Assembly: GCA_964534355.1 (NCBI GenBank)
Contig: CAZHNZ010000058.1
Coordinates: forward strand, 1-24,925
DNA length: 24,925 nucleotides
DNA from: CAXXIC01 sp964534355
GTDB taxonomy: Bacteria > Bacteroidota > Bacteroidia > Bacteroidales > UBA7332
Direction of reading: 5' to 3'
Position 1 is the stretch's first letter; each line of letters starts with the position of its first letter. The notes under the pieces were generated by a model. That model was not told where the DNA came from. It searched no databases and saw only the letters and a program-made list of their open reading frames with translations. Below are positions 1 to 8,057 of the stretch, piece after piece. A program made the translations under genes and the position numbers.

Positions 1-716
1 AAGAAGGTATAGAACAATCTATCTTTGTGCCTCAGTTTCACGGTCGTGAACATCTGAATGTGCAGAACTGGATGTCTGCGTTAAGACTAAATGAACCGGA
101 TACGTTGGCTGCATTTGACGAGATGGTCTACGGTATCACACCGGCAAAGCCTGTTCATCCGGTTTCTTATCAGGCTGCGTTTGATTTGCAAAATATCTCA
201 GAAATAACCTATCAAAAAACAGTAATAGCGGATGGGCTCAGGTTGTTTGAAAAAATCTGGGGATATAAAGCGTCATTCTTTGTTGCAACAAACGGTCCGT
301 TTAACAATAGTCTGGAGCCTGTACTTTCCGATAATGGTATAAAATATATTGGTGCATCAAAGATTCAGTCAGAGCCTTTGGGTGATGGGAAAACAAGGCG
401 TGTTTTTCACTATTTAGGTCAAAAAAACCGGTTTGGACAAATCTATCTGACCCGCAATGCTTTTTTTGAACCTTCATCTAATCTGAAAACAGACTGGGTA
501 GATAGCTGTTTGTCTGATATTCAGACAGCATTTCGCTGGCACAAACCGGCTGTAATCAGCACTCATCGTGTTAATTATACTGGCGGACTAAATATTGCAA
601 ACCGGGACAGAGGGCTTTCTCAGCTATCGGTTTTAGTAAAGAAAATTGTAACATTATGGCCTGATGTTATTTTTATGACATCCAGTCAATTAGGTGATTT
701 ATTACAGCAGAAATGA
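1..716 (+). CDS. Polysaccharide deacetylase-like protein, 5'-truncated by the window edge
   Basis: The reading frame is open from base 3, so the gene begins before the window; the GTG at 27 is internal. The visible 238 residues align with residues ~135-372 of the next gene, which is a paralog. Both share the His-x3-His motif (QFHGREHLNV), a GQKNR-G segment, a FFEP segment and a TAFRW-KPAVI-x-x-HR-x-NY block near the C terminus. HxxxH is metal-binding motif 2 of NodB-type carbohydrate esterases; the Asp-Asp motif 1 would lie upstream, outside the window. The likely role is de-N- or de-O-acetylation of a surface polysaccharide or a glycan intermediate. The stop codon overlaps the next start (ATGA), which implies an operon with translational coupling. 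The fold is reasonably sure and the substrate unknown. Confidence 0.75.
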   Translation, partial: EGIEQSIFVPQFHGREHLNVQNWMSALRLNEPDTLAAFDEMVYGITPAKPVHPVSYQAAFDLQNISEITYQKTVIADGLRLFEKIWGYKASFFVATNGPFNNSLEPVLSDNGIKYIGASKIQSEPLGDGKTRRVFHYLGQKNRFGQIYLTRNAFFEPSSNLKTDWVDSCLSDIQTAFRWHKPAVISTHRVNYTGGLNIANRDRGLSQLSVLVKKIVTLWPDVIFMTSSQLGDLLQQK

Positions 717-1831
717 GTTTTCGGCAAGATATTCTGAGAAATCTGATTAATATTCCCGGTTGGCGAACGAATCGGAAGATAGTTGTTATCGAAAGCGACG
801 ATTGGGGAAGTATCCGTATGCCATCGCTTGATGTGTATAATACATTGTTGGCAGAAGGGTACCAAGTTAACAGGGATCCTTATCTGAAGTTTGATTCTCT
901 TGAGACGAATGAGGATATGGAGATGCTTCTTGCCACATTGGATTCGGTGAGAGATAAGAATGGTAGTGGGGCTGTATTGACCGCCAACTACGTGGTTGCC
1001 AATCCTGATTTTGAAAAAATAAAACAGGCAGGTTTTGAATCCTATGCGTACGAGCCTTTCCCAGAGACATTGAAGCAGAGGCCAGAGTGCAATCGGGTTA
1101 TGGAATTATTGGCTAGTGGTATGGAAAACGGGCTTATTCGTCCGCAGTTTCATGGGCGCGAACATCTCAATGTTTATCAATGGATGAAGGGTTTGCAATC
1201 GGGCGATAACCTTTTGCACAAAGCATTCGAAAACAGGATGATCAGCATAAGTTCTGAACCTTCAACTTTGAAATATGCATATATGGAAGGTCTGGACTTT
1301 TTTTATGATGAAGAATTGGTGCAAAAACATCATATAATAACTTCCGGAGCTGAGCTGTTTCGCGATATCTTTGGTTATCAATCCGAATCTTTTATAGCCA
1401 ATTGTTATATTTGGCACCCGGATATCGAAAAAACTTTGTCAGAAAACGGTGTACGTTATATGCAGGGAATTCCCAATCAATTGATTCCCACAATTAATAA
1501 CGGACATCATTTTATATACAGGAAACATTATACGGGTCAGAAAAATCGTTGGGGGCAACGATATATAATACGCAATGTGTTTTTTGAACCCGCTGCCTCC
1601 GGGTATAATCAGGCAGAGACTCTGAACCGGATTAAGACGGCATTTCGTTGGGGTAAGCCGGCCGTAATAGGCTCTCATCGATTGAATTATATGGGCTCAA
1701 TCAATCCGGAAAACAGAAATATAAATCTGAAACATTTAAAGGAGTTGCTCTTTCAAATCGTTCATATCTGGCCTGATGTCGAGTTTATGTCAACTGATCA
1801 GGTTGGTGGATTAATGTTAATCAAACAATGA
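713..1831 (+). CDS. Polysaccharide deacetylase-like protein (NodB-type), complete paralog
   Basis: This 372-residue protein has the hallmarks of a divergent polysaccharide deacetylase. An ESDDWGS motif carries Asp29-Asp30, equivalent to motif 1 (TFDDG) of NodB enzymes, and QFHGREH carries His147 and His151 (motif 2, HxxxH). A C-terminal HR-x-NY motif (His322) may supply the catalytic histidine. No signal peptide or membrane segment is visible, so it is probably cytoplasmic and acts on a nucleotide- or lipid-linked sugar. It is longer than a bare NodB domain of about 200 residues. The start overlaps the upstream stop and its own stop overlaps the next glycosyltransferase start (ATGA both times), placing it inside the glycan operon. 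The family call is good; the substrate is not known. Confidence 0.8.
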   Translation: MSFRQDILRNLINIPGWRTNRKIVVIESDDWGSIRMPSLDVYNTLLAEGYQVNRDPYLKFDSLETNEDMEMLLATLDSVRDKNGSGAVLTANYVVANPDFEKIKQAGFESYAYEPFPETLKQRPECNRVMELLASGMENGLIRPQFHGREHLNVYQWMKGLQSGDNLLHKAFENRMISISSEPSTLKYAYMEGLDFFYDEELVQKHHIITSGAELFRDIFGYQSESFIANCYIWHPDIEKTLSENGVRYMQGIPNQLIPTINNGHHFIYRKHYTGQKNRWGQRYIIRNVFFEPAASGYNQAETLNRIKTAFRWGKPAVIGSHRLNYMGSINPENRNINLKHLKELLFQIVHIWPDVEFMSTDQVGGLMLIKQ

Positions 1832-2955
1832 AAAAGAAAAAAATTCTATTCCTTATACCCTCACTTGCTGGTGGAGGTGCCGAAAGAACATTGGTTAATT
1901 TTCTCAATCAGGCTGACTATTCAAAGTACGATATTGATCTTTGTGTAGTTGCAAACGATGGAGTTTATTTTAAAGAGATTCCCCGGTCCGTGAAAATAAC
2001 CATATTATTTAATAGTGTGTTACTGGTGCGAATTTTGGCGTATTTGCAAAAGAAAATTGGATTTTATGGGTTGTTCAAACGGGTTATTTCCAAAAAAATA
2101 GCGGGAGAATATGATGTTGCTATCTCTTTTATAGACAGTAATTTTACTGACTTGCTCTTCTTTATTAAGGGAGCAAAAAAGAGAGTGGCCTGGGTGCATA
2201 CATCCTACAGCTCGTACAACAACTTCTCTAAGTTTTATAAACGGGAATCTTATCGGGAAAAACTAAAAAAATATCGCTACTCAAGACTGGATACAATCGT
2301 TTTTGTGTCAAACGATTCGATGAATGAGTTTAAAACCGTTTTCGGTGAATTCTCTGATATGCGAGTAGTTTATAATGTGTTGAACGTAAAGGGTGTGATT
2401 GAAAAATCAAAAGCGTTTGAAGTAGGGCGTTCTGATGTTTTACGTTTTGTGGCAATCGGTAGTTTAATTCCGGTTAAGGGATATGAAACATTGATAAGGG
2501 CGGTTTCTATTATCATAAACAATGGAAAACATATTCAATTACAAATTGTAGGTGGAGGGTTTCTTCGCAGTGAATTGGGAAAATTGGTAGAAGAGCTTGG
2601 ATTGCAATCGGTGGTAGAATTTATTGGTTTTGTCCCCAATCCTTATCCTTATTTAGCTGCATCAGATGTTTTTGTGATGTCGTCTGTTTCAGAAGCATTA
2701 CCTACAGCTCTATGCGAAGCTATGATTTTGGGTAAACCGGTGGTGGTAACAAATTGTAGTGGTTGTCGGGAATTAGTCGCAGAGGGTCGGTATGGGCTAA
2801 TGGCAGAGCCGGATTCGCAGAGTTTAGCCGATAATATGACTCAGTATGCAGATAATCAGAGTGTTGTGGATTATTATACGCAGCAGTCAAAAATAAAATC
2901 GAAAGAGTTTAACGATAGTGTAATATTGAAAAGTTATTATTCGATTTTCGAATAA
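1828..2955 (+). CDS. Glycosyltransferase family 4 protein
   Basis: This 375-residue GT-B glycosyltransferase begins with a typical N-terminal strand and glycine-rich loop (KILFLIPSLAGGGAERTL). The C-terminal Rossmann half has the nucleotide-sugar-binding E-x7-E motif, Glu289 to Glu297 in SEALPTALCEAM, followed by GKPVVVTNCSGCREL. It should transfer a sugar from a nucleotide donor onto the growing lipid-linked glycan at the inner face of the cytoplasmic membrane. Donor and linkage cannot be read from sequence. The start overlaps the deacetylase stop by 4 bp, and the next glycosyltransferase follows after 12 bp. Confidence 0.88.
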   Translation: MKKKKILFLIPSLAGGGAERTLVNFLNQADYSKYDIDLCVVANDGVYFKEIPRSVKITILFNSVLLVRILAYLQKKIGFYGLFKRVISKKIAGEYDVAISFIDSNFTDLLFFIKGAKKRVAWVHTSYSSYNNFSKFYKRESYREKLKKYRYSRLDTIVFVSNDSMNEFKTVFGEFSDMRVVYNVLNVKGVIEKSKAFEVGRSDVLRFVAIGSLIPVKGYETLIRAVSIIINNGKHIQLQIVGGGFLRSELGKLVEELGLQSVVEFIGFVPNPYPYLAASDVFVMSSVSEALPTALCEAMILGKPVVVTNCSGCRELVAEGRYGLMAEPDSQSLADNMTQYADNQSVVDYYTQQSKIKSKEFNDSVILKSYYSIFE

Positions 2956-2967
2956 CTCAAATATAAA

Positions 2968-4200
2968 ATGAAGATAATACAGATTAATTCTGTGGCAAAT
3001 ACCGGTTCTACAGGGCGGATTGCTGAGAATATAGGTGTTGTTCTGTTGGAAAATGGACATGAAAGTATCATTGCATTTGGTCGGGCGCAAAGACCGGGGA
3101 AATCAGTATTGTACAAAATCGGGAATCAAAAAGATGTTCTTTTGCACGGAATAAAGAGTCTGTTATTCGACCGTCATGGCTTTGGTTCGGTTGGTGCAAC
3201 AAAGAGTTTAATCGCATTTATAGAAAAAGAGAAACCGGATGCAATCGGTATTCATAATCTGCATGGGTATTACATCAACATAGAAGTTCTGTTCAATTAT
3301 TTACACAAGAGACGAATTCCTGTTTTGTGGACATTGTTTGACTGTTGGTCATTCACCGGACATTGTAGTTATTTTGATGATATTAATTGTGACAGATGGA
3401 AAAATCATTGTTTTGATTGTCCCAAAATAAAGAATTATCCGGCATCATTATTTTTGGATAATTCAAAATTAAATTTCAATGACAAAAAAAGAATATTTAC
3501 TTCTGTTGAAAATATTCGAATAGTAGTACATTCTCATTGGTTGAAGTCACTAGTTGAAAAATCATTCCTGTCCCGGCTTCCGGTGTCTATGTTGTTTAGT
3601 GGCATTGATACAGATGTTTTTTACCCCCGGGTTGATTTATCTGCTATACGCAAAAAATACAATCTCGGAAATTTTAAGATTGTTTTGGGCGTTGCAAATA
3701 TCTGGAATCAGAGAAAAGGTCTGGCCGACTTTATCCGGTTGTATGAGTTAATTTCCGCAGAATCCAAAGAAGAAATAAAAGTAGTTTTAGTGGGACTTTC
3801 CCCCAGGCAAATATCTTCATTGCCGGTTGGTATGCTGGGAATAGAGCGTACGGAAAGTGTGGATGAGCTTGCTGATTTATATTCTGTCTCTTCTGTCTTT
3901 GTTAACCCTACACTTCAGGACAATTTCCCAACCACAAATCTGGAAGCACTTGCTTGTGGTACGCCGGTAATTACCTATAATACAGGAGGAAGCCCTGAGT
4001 CTATAGATGAAAAAACGGGAATTGTTGTAGAAAAAGGTAACGTAAGGGCTTTGGTTGATGCTGTGGAGTGCATTATTGGTCGTGATAAAAAAGAATACAG
4101 TGATTTTTGCAGGCAAAGAGCGTTGAGTTTGTTTGATAAACGGGACAGATATCTGGACTACATCCTCTTATTCGAAGAGCTGATTAAACACAGAAAATGA
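2968..4200 (+). CDS. Glycosyltransferase family 4 protein, WcaC-like
   Basis: This 410-residue GT4 enzyme starts with the IIQINSV-GSTGRIAENI pattern characteristic of WcaC-like (colanic-acid-type) glycosyltransferases. A cysteine-rich insert around residues 125-155 (TGHCSYFDD, then CDRW, CFDCP) is typical of this subgroup and could bind a metal or be structural. The C-terminal sugar-nucleotide motif is QDNFPTTNLEALACGTP, where Asp replaces the first Glu of E-x7-E, as is common in the subgroup. It probably adds one sugar to the repeat unit. The stop overlaps the next start (ATGA at 4197). Confidence 0.87.
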   Translation: MKIIQINSVANTGSTGRIAENIGVVLLENGHESIIAFGRAQRPGKSVLYKIGNQKDVLLHGIKSLLFDRHGFGSVGATKSLIAFIEKEKPDAIGIHNLHGYYINIEVLFNYLHKRRIPVLWTLFDCWSFTGHCSYFDDINCDRWKNHCFDCPKIKNYPASLFLDNSKLNFNDKKRIFTSVENIRIVVHSHWLKSLVEKSFLSRLPVSMLFSGIDTDVFYPRVDLSAIRKKYNLGNFKIVLGVANIWNQRKGLADFIRLYELISAESKEEIKVVLVGLSPRQISSLPVGMLGIERTESVDELADLYSVSSVFVNPTLQDNFPTTNLEALACGTPVITYNTGGSPESIDEKTGIVVEKGNVRALVDAVECIIGRDKKEYSDFCRQRALSLFDKRDRYLDYILLFEELIKHRK

Positions 4201-5330
4201 AAAATAAAAAAATAGTCATTATCAATCAGGACTCGGGTTATCTGATGATTGATATTGCTCATGCTTTTCTGGATGCAGGTTACGACTGTACGTTGATGTC
4301 CGGACGGCTGGTGGAGAGGGATATTAAACTAGACAATAGGGTAGGGCGACAGCAGATTATCAGTTACAACCGAAAAAGTGCGATTAAAAGAATTCTGACC
4401 TGGCTTTGGGGCACGGTACAGATTCTTTTTTTTGTATGGACGAAGCACAGTGGTGCGAGGTTACTGATAGTTTCAAATCCGCCCTTTTCGTTTTTTACAA
4501 CCTTATTTTTTCGTAATCGATATTCGTTGCTGGTGTACGATATATATCCGGATGCGCTTTATCAAATGGGCATTTTATCACGGGGTTCGGTGTTGGTGCG
4601 AATATGGGAAAATCTCAACCGGCGGATATTTGCAAAAGCCAGTCACATTTATACTCTGACACCCGGTATGAAACAGAGATTGTCTGAGTTTGTTTCCGGA
4701 GAGAAAATTGAGGTTGTGCCTGTCTGGTCCGACAATACTTTTCTGAAACCTGTTGCCAAAAATTTGAATCCATTTGTCGCTGAGCAGGGATTGAAAGATA
4801 AGTTTGTGATTATTTATTCCGGAAATCTCGGTAAAACACACCCTGTTGAATCCATTGTCGATCTGGCATTGTTATTCAGAGATAATCCAGCTTTTTTCTT
4901 TCTGATAATAGGAGAAGGGAATAAAAAAGAACAGATTGCACAGAGAATTGCCTCTTGTGGTTTGACAAATTGCAGGTTGTTACCTTATCAACCGGCCGAA
5001 GTGTTACCATTCACCTTATCTTCCGGCGATCTGGCCATTATCACGCTGGATGAAAAAGCTTCTCACCTGAGTATCCCGAGCAAAACCTATAATTTCCTGT
5101 CAGTTGGTGCGCCGCTTTTAGGTATTGCAGCACCGGAATCGGAGCTTGCAAAACTGATAGAGCGTTATAGTGTGGGACAATGTTTTCGGGCATCAGAGCT
5201 GGCAGAAATGCAACAATATATTTTGCAACTGTCCGAAAACAAATTGGCTCATAAAAGTTTTTCAGACAATTCTCTGAATACATCGTTGTTGTTTACAAAG
5301 AAAAATGCTATGGCATTTCTCGGGGAATAG
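4197..5330 (+). CDS. Glycosyltransferase, WbuB-like GT4
   Basis: This 377-residue GT-B protein resembles the WbuB subgroup. The N-terminal half has a hydrophobic stretch (about residues 70-105, ending in LIVSNPPFSFF) and a YDIYPDAL motif. The C-terminal half has VIIYSGNLGKTHPVES, then LPYQPAEVLPF and SIPSKTYNFLSVGAPL, the nucleotide-sugar-binding region. The hydrophobic segment suggests peripheral membrane association. It is a likely partner of the phosphoglycosyl transferase that follows immediately, perhaps adding an early sugar of the lipid-linked glycan. Gene order supports this but does not prove it. Confidence 0.83.
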   Translation: MKNKKIVIINQDSGYLMIDIAHAFLDAGYDCTLMSGRLVERDIKLDNRVGRQQIISYNRKSAIKRILTWLWGTVQILFFVWTKHSGARLLIVSNPPFSFFTTLFFRNRYSLLVYDIYPDALYQMGILSRGSVLVRIWENLNRRIFAKASHIYTLTPGMKQRLSEFVSGEKIEVVPVWSDNTFLKPVAKNLNPFVAEQGLKDKFVIIYSGNLGKTHPVESIVDLALLFRDNPAFFFLIIGEGNKKEQIAQRIASCGLTNCRLLPYQPAEVLPFTLSSGDLAIITLDEKASHLSIPSKTYNFLSVGAPLLGIAAPESELAKLIERYSVGQCFRASELAEMQQYILQLSENKLAHKSFSDNSLNTSLLFTKKNAMAFLGE

Positions 5331-5370
5331 CCATTTTAATTACGAATATATTTTTGATTACCTGAATAAT

Positions 5371-5976
5371 ATGTATGTACTATTTTTGAAACGGCTGATG
5401 GATATGGCGGTCGCTTTTGTCGTACTGTCAATCGCATTTCCATTACTGATTATAGTAGCACTTCTGTTGAGTCTGGTCAACAAAGGTCCTGCTTTTTTTA
5501 CACAGCCCCGACCCGGAAAAAATTCCCGCGTTTTCAAAGTGATTAAGTTTAAAACAATGACAGATGAGCGCGATTCGAATGGTGCATTGTTGTCTGATGC
5601 TCAGCGGCTCACCCGGGTGGGAAGGTTTGTGCGTTCCACATCCATTGACGAGTTGCCACAGCTGATAAATGTGTTGAAAGGAGACATGAGTCTTGTCGGT
5701 CCCCGTCCGTTGTTGGTAAAATATTTACCACTTTATTCTGCGCGACAGGCAAAACGCCACGATGTGCGCCCGGGTATTACCGGGTGGGCGCAGGTCAATG
5801 GCCGGAATACTATTTCGTGGCCTCAAAAATTTGAGTATGATGTTTATTATGTGGAGAATATCTCGTTTTTATTGGATATGAAAATCATTTTTCTCACTTT
5901 GAAAAAAGTATTTATACGGGAGGGGATTAATTCGGATACAAATGCAACGATGCCTGCGTTTACAGGTGAAGAATGA
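5371..5976 (+). CDS. Undecaprenyl-phosphate phosphoglycosyl transferase, PglC-like
   Basis: This monotopic phosphoglycosyl transferase transfers a sugar-1-phosphate from a UDP-sugar to undecaprenyl phosphate, the first committed step of glycan assembly. I start it at ATG 5371 (MYVLFLKRLMDM, 201 residues). The upstream ATG at 5305 lies inside the preceding gene and adds 22 non-conserved residues. With this start the catalytic Asp-Glu pair falls at 93-94 (SIDELPQL), the numbering I recall for Campylobacter PglC. Other PglC-type blocks are an N-terminal re-entrant helix (residues ~9-30), KFKTM (59-63), GDMSLVGPRPL and RPGITGWAQVNGRN. The match is closest to PglC, which uses UDP-diacetylbacillosamine, and the downstream genes encode that pathway's enzymes. 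Confidence 0.9.
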   Translation: MYVLFLKRLMDMAVAFVVLSIAFPLLIIVALLLSLVNKGPAFFTQPRPGKNSRVFKVIKFKTMTDERDSNGALLSDAQRLTRVGRFVRSTSIDELPQLINVLKGDMSLVGPRPLLVKYLPLYSARQAKRHDVRPGITGWAQVNGRNTISWPQKFEYDVYYVENISFLLDMKIIFLTLKKVFIREGINSDTNATMPAFTGEE

Positions 5977-5994
5977 AATTATTTTAAAAGAACA

Positions 5995-6027
5995 TTTAAC
6001 AAATATGGAACTTTTTTGTTATATTTG
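5995..6027 (+). promoter_or_regulatory. Candidate Bacteroidota promoter upstream of the amino-sugar cluster
   Basis: The 87-bp gap holds TATATTTG (6020-6027), a full match to the Bacteroidota -7 consensus TAnnTTTG. A TTTA stands 21 bp upstream in place of the -33 TTTG. Transcription would start about 30 bp before the acyltransferase start. It would separate the assembly genes from the sugar-synthesis genes, though read-through is possible because no terminator is seen. Confidence 0.4.
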
Positions 6028-6063
6028 TAAATAAATATTTGCGTACAAATTTGTTTTATCTGC

Positions 6064-6714
6064 ATGAAGAAGTTGATTATAGTAGGCGCCGGAGGGCATG
6101 GAGCAGAACTGGATGAATACCTGGCACTCGCAAATGCAATGGCGGGAGTCGGGTTGTATCAGGTGGTTGGATTTTTGGATGACAATCCGGCAAACTATTC
6201 AAGATATAAACTCTCTGCGCCTTTGCTGGGAGGCATTGGCGATCATCAGGTGGTAAGTGATTGTTATTATCTGATGGGGATTGCCAGTGTTGGTTATAAG
6301 AAAAAGTTTGCAGAAGAGTTAGAGGCAAAAGGTGCTGATTTTATTACATTTATACATCCGACCGCATATGTTTCACCTACAGCAACTTTGGGCAGAGGTG
6401 TGGTCATTGGTCCTATGGTAAATATAGGCCCGAATGTTAAAATTGGTGATTTTACACTGATCAATTCAAGGGCAAGTATGGGGCACGATGTTGAGGTCGG
6501 CCGTTATAATTTTATTTGTCCGAATGTCTGTTTTTCCGGTTTTACATCTGTAGGCGATTTCAATCTGTTTGGAATAAACAGTGCTACAATACCATCGATT
6601 AGGGTAGGTAGCGAAAACAAAATTGCCGCAGGTATGGTGCTTGATAAGCATGTTGGCGACAACGAGGTCGTTTTTTTCAGATATAAAGAAAAGGTAATTG
6701 CCTTACCCAAATAG
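6064..6714 (+). CDS. NeuD/PglD-family sugar O/N-acyltransferase
   Basis: This 216-residue protein has the two-part build of the NeuD/PglD family. An N-terminal Rossmann-like domain (LIIVGAGGHGAELDEYL, then VVGFLDDNP) binds the sugar nucleotide. A left-handed beta-helix of hexapeptide repeats follows from about residue 95 (ATLGRGVVIGPMVNIGPNVKIGDF). The probable catalytic base is His141 in ASMGHDVEVG, matching the family His-Asp/Glu position. In the bacillosamine pathway PglD acetylates the 4-amino group of UDP-4-amino-4,6-dideoxy-GlcNAc using acetyl-CoA. The acyl carrier protein, KASIII and ketoreductase genes directly downstream raise the possibility that the donor is an acyl-ACP carrying a 3-hydroxyacyl group; that is inference. 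Confidence 0.85.
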   Translation: MKKLIIVGAGGHGAELDEYLALANAMAGVGLYQVVGFLDDNPANYSRYKLSAPLLGGIGDHQVVSDCYYLMGIASVGYKKKFAEELEAKGADFITFIHPTAYVSPTATLGRGVVIGPMVNIGPNVKIGDFTLINSRASMGHDVEVGRYNFICPNVCFSGFTSVGDFNLFGINSATIPSIRVGSENKIAAGMVLDKHVGDNEVVFFRYKEKVIALPK

Positions 6715-6758
6715 TTTTTCTGTATGTTTTTTTTGTTTAATCTTTAAAACTAATCATT

Positions 6759-6980
6759 ATGGAAGCGAAGTTTATTGAATTGTTTAAACAAGTTCTTGAA
6801 ATAGAAGAAGATATTGTGACCAAAGAAACAGTATTTCGTGAGTTGGAACAATGGGACTCTTTGGCCTACCTCTCTGTAATTGCGATGATGGATGAGGAGT
6901 TTGGTGTTGTAATTGAAGGTGTTGAGTTTAAAAAACTTATCACAGTGGCTGATTTAATTGCGGCGGTTCAAAATAATTAA
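6759..6980 (+). CDS. Acyl carrier protein (dedicated, small)
   Basis: This 73-residue acidic four-helix protein has the phosphopantetheine site WDSLAYLSV, with Ser34 as the attachment residue. The start at 6759 is preceded by an A-rich leader (aaaactaatcatt), usual in Bacteroidota. Its location between a sugar acyltransferase and a KASIII/ketoreductase pair suggests a pathway-specific carrier rather than the housekeeping fatty-acid ACP, which typically sits beside fabF. It should be activated by a 4'-phosphopantetheinyl transferase encoded elsewhere. Confidence 0.88.
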   Translation: MEAKFIELFKQVLEIEEDIVTKETVFRELEQWDSLAYLSVIAMMDEEFGVVIEGVEFKKLITVADLIAAVQNN

Positions 6981-6983
6981 ATG

Positions 6984-6990
6984 AAGGAGG
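6984..6990 (+). promoter_or_regulatory. Strong Shine-Dalgarno sequence before the KASIII gene
   Basis: AAGGAGG stands 6 bp before the ATG at 6997 and fixes that start. Most other genes in this window have only A-rich leaders without such a motif, as is usual in Bacteroidota, so this one stands out. Confidence 0.6.
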
Positions 6991-6996
6991 AATAAT

Positions 6997-8055
6997 ATGG
7001 CATTATTAAACTTTACGAATGTCGGTATTCGTGGTCTTGCAGCCTGTGTTCCATCCAATGTGATAAAGAACTACGAATATACCGAACACTTCGATGCAGA
7101 AGAGGTGAAGGCCGTGGTTGACAAAATCGGAATTGTAGAACGTCGTTTTGCCCAACCCGGAGTTTGTGCTTCGGATATGTGCTTTGCTGCTGCGGAGAAG
7201 TTGTTATCCGATTTGGATGTTGACCGGTCAGAAATTGATCTGCTGGTTTTTGTATCACAGACCCCCGACTACCGCATGCCGGCCACGTCAGTTATCCTGC
7301 AAAACCGTTTGGGATTGACACACAACACCATTGCTTTCGATCTCAATATGGGATGTTCTGGTTTTATATACGGTATGTCTGTTATCTATTCGATGATGGA
7401 AAGGAGTAATCTACGGAAAGCGTTGTTGCTGGATGGCGAAACCCGTTCGCGTGTTTATTCGCCCAAAGATCGCAAGACTGCCTTTATTTTCGGAGATGGC
7501 GGAGTTGCTGCTTTAATCGAACGCGATGAGAAGTTTGGCGCAAGTTATTTCTCGCTCAATTCCGACGGATCCAAAGAAGACCTGATTAAAATGAATGCCG
7601 GTGGATACCGCAATCCTTCTACTGTGGAGACTTTGCAGGAAAAGGTGGTCGATGAATTCGGGAATATTCGGAGCGAAGAGCACGGATATATGAATGGTGG
7701 AGATGTTTTCAATTTTGTCATCAAAGAGATACCGGCGGACATCAGGCGAATTTTTGCTTTTGCACAAAAAGAGGTGCCTCAAATGGACTATTTCCTCTTT
7801 CATCAGGCAAATGATTTTATCAATTCGTATCTATCGAAAAAGTTAAAATTAGACCCGGAAAAGGTGCCGGCAACCATTGCAAAATACGGCAATACATCAT
7901 CTGTATCTATTCCGTTAACTATTGTTTCGGAATTGAAGGATAAGCTGGCAGGACGAAAGGAGCTGTTTATGACCGGTTTCGGAGTGGGTATGACCTGGGC
8001 CTCGACTATCATCAATACAGAGGATTGTTTTATATCTGAACTGGTGGAAATATAA
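6997..8055 (+). CDS. 3-oxoacyl-ACP synthase III (KASIII, FabH-like)
   Basis: This 352-residue thiolase-fold enzyme has the full KASIII catalytic triad: Cys120 (NMGCSGF), His269 (FHQAND) and Asn299 (YGNTSS). Family members condense an acyl-CoA, often acetyl-CoA, with malonyl-ACP to give a 3-oxoacyl-ACP. It lies 16 bp after the ACP gene and just ahead of a ketoreductase, so the three could make a short 3-hydroxyacyl-ACP. Presence in a sugar locus argues for a specialised rather than housekeeping FabH. It is slightly longer than typical FabH (about 320 residues), with an insert around residues 190-230. The acyl-CoA starter cannot be read from sequence. Confidence 0.87.
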   Translation: MALLNFTNVGIRGLAACVPSNVIKNYEYTEHFDAEEVKAVVDKIGIVERRFAQPGVCASDMCFAAAEKLLSDLDVDRSEIDLLVFVSQTPDYRMPATSVILQNRLGLTHNTIAFDLNMGCSGFIYGMSVIYSMMERSNLRKALLLDGETRSRVYSPKDRKTAFIFGDGGVAALIERDEKFGASYFSLNSDGSKEDLIKMNAGGYRNPSTVETLQEKVVDEFGNIRSEEHGYMNGGDVFNFVIKEIPADIRRIFAFAQKEVPQMDYFLFHQANDFINSYLSKKLKLDPEKVPATIAKYGNTSSVSIPLTIVSELKDKLAGRKELFMTGFGVGMTWASTIINTEDCFISELVEI

Positions 8056-8057
8056 CG

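Noticed and set aside
5305..5370. Longer N terminus for the PglC-like transferase
   Set aside because: The 22 extra residues overlap the previous gene and are not of family type; starting at 5371 puts the Asp-Glu pair at the expected 93-94.
5977..6063. Invertible promoter of the kind that switches Bacteroides capsule loci
   Set aside because: No pair of inverted repeats flanks the promoter-like element and no UpxY/UpxZ-type regulator or recombinase gene is in the window.
6715..6758. Separate promoter before the ACP gene
   Set aside because: The T-rich 44-bp gap has no proper TAnnTTTG element (TAATCTTTA is off by spacing), so co-transcription with the acyltransferase is more likely.
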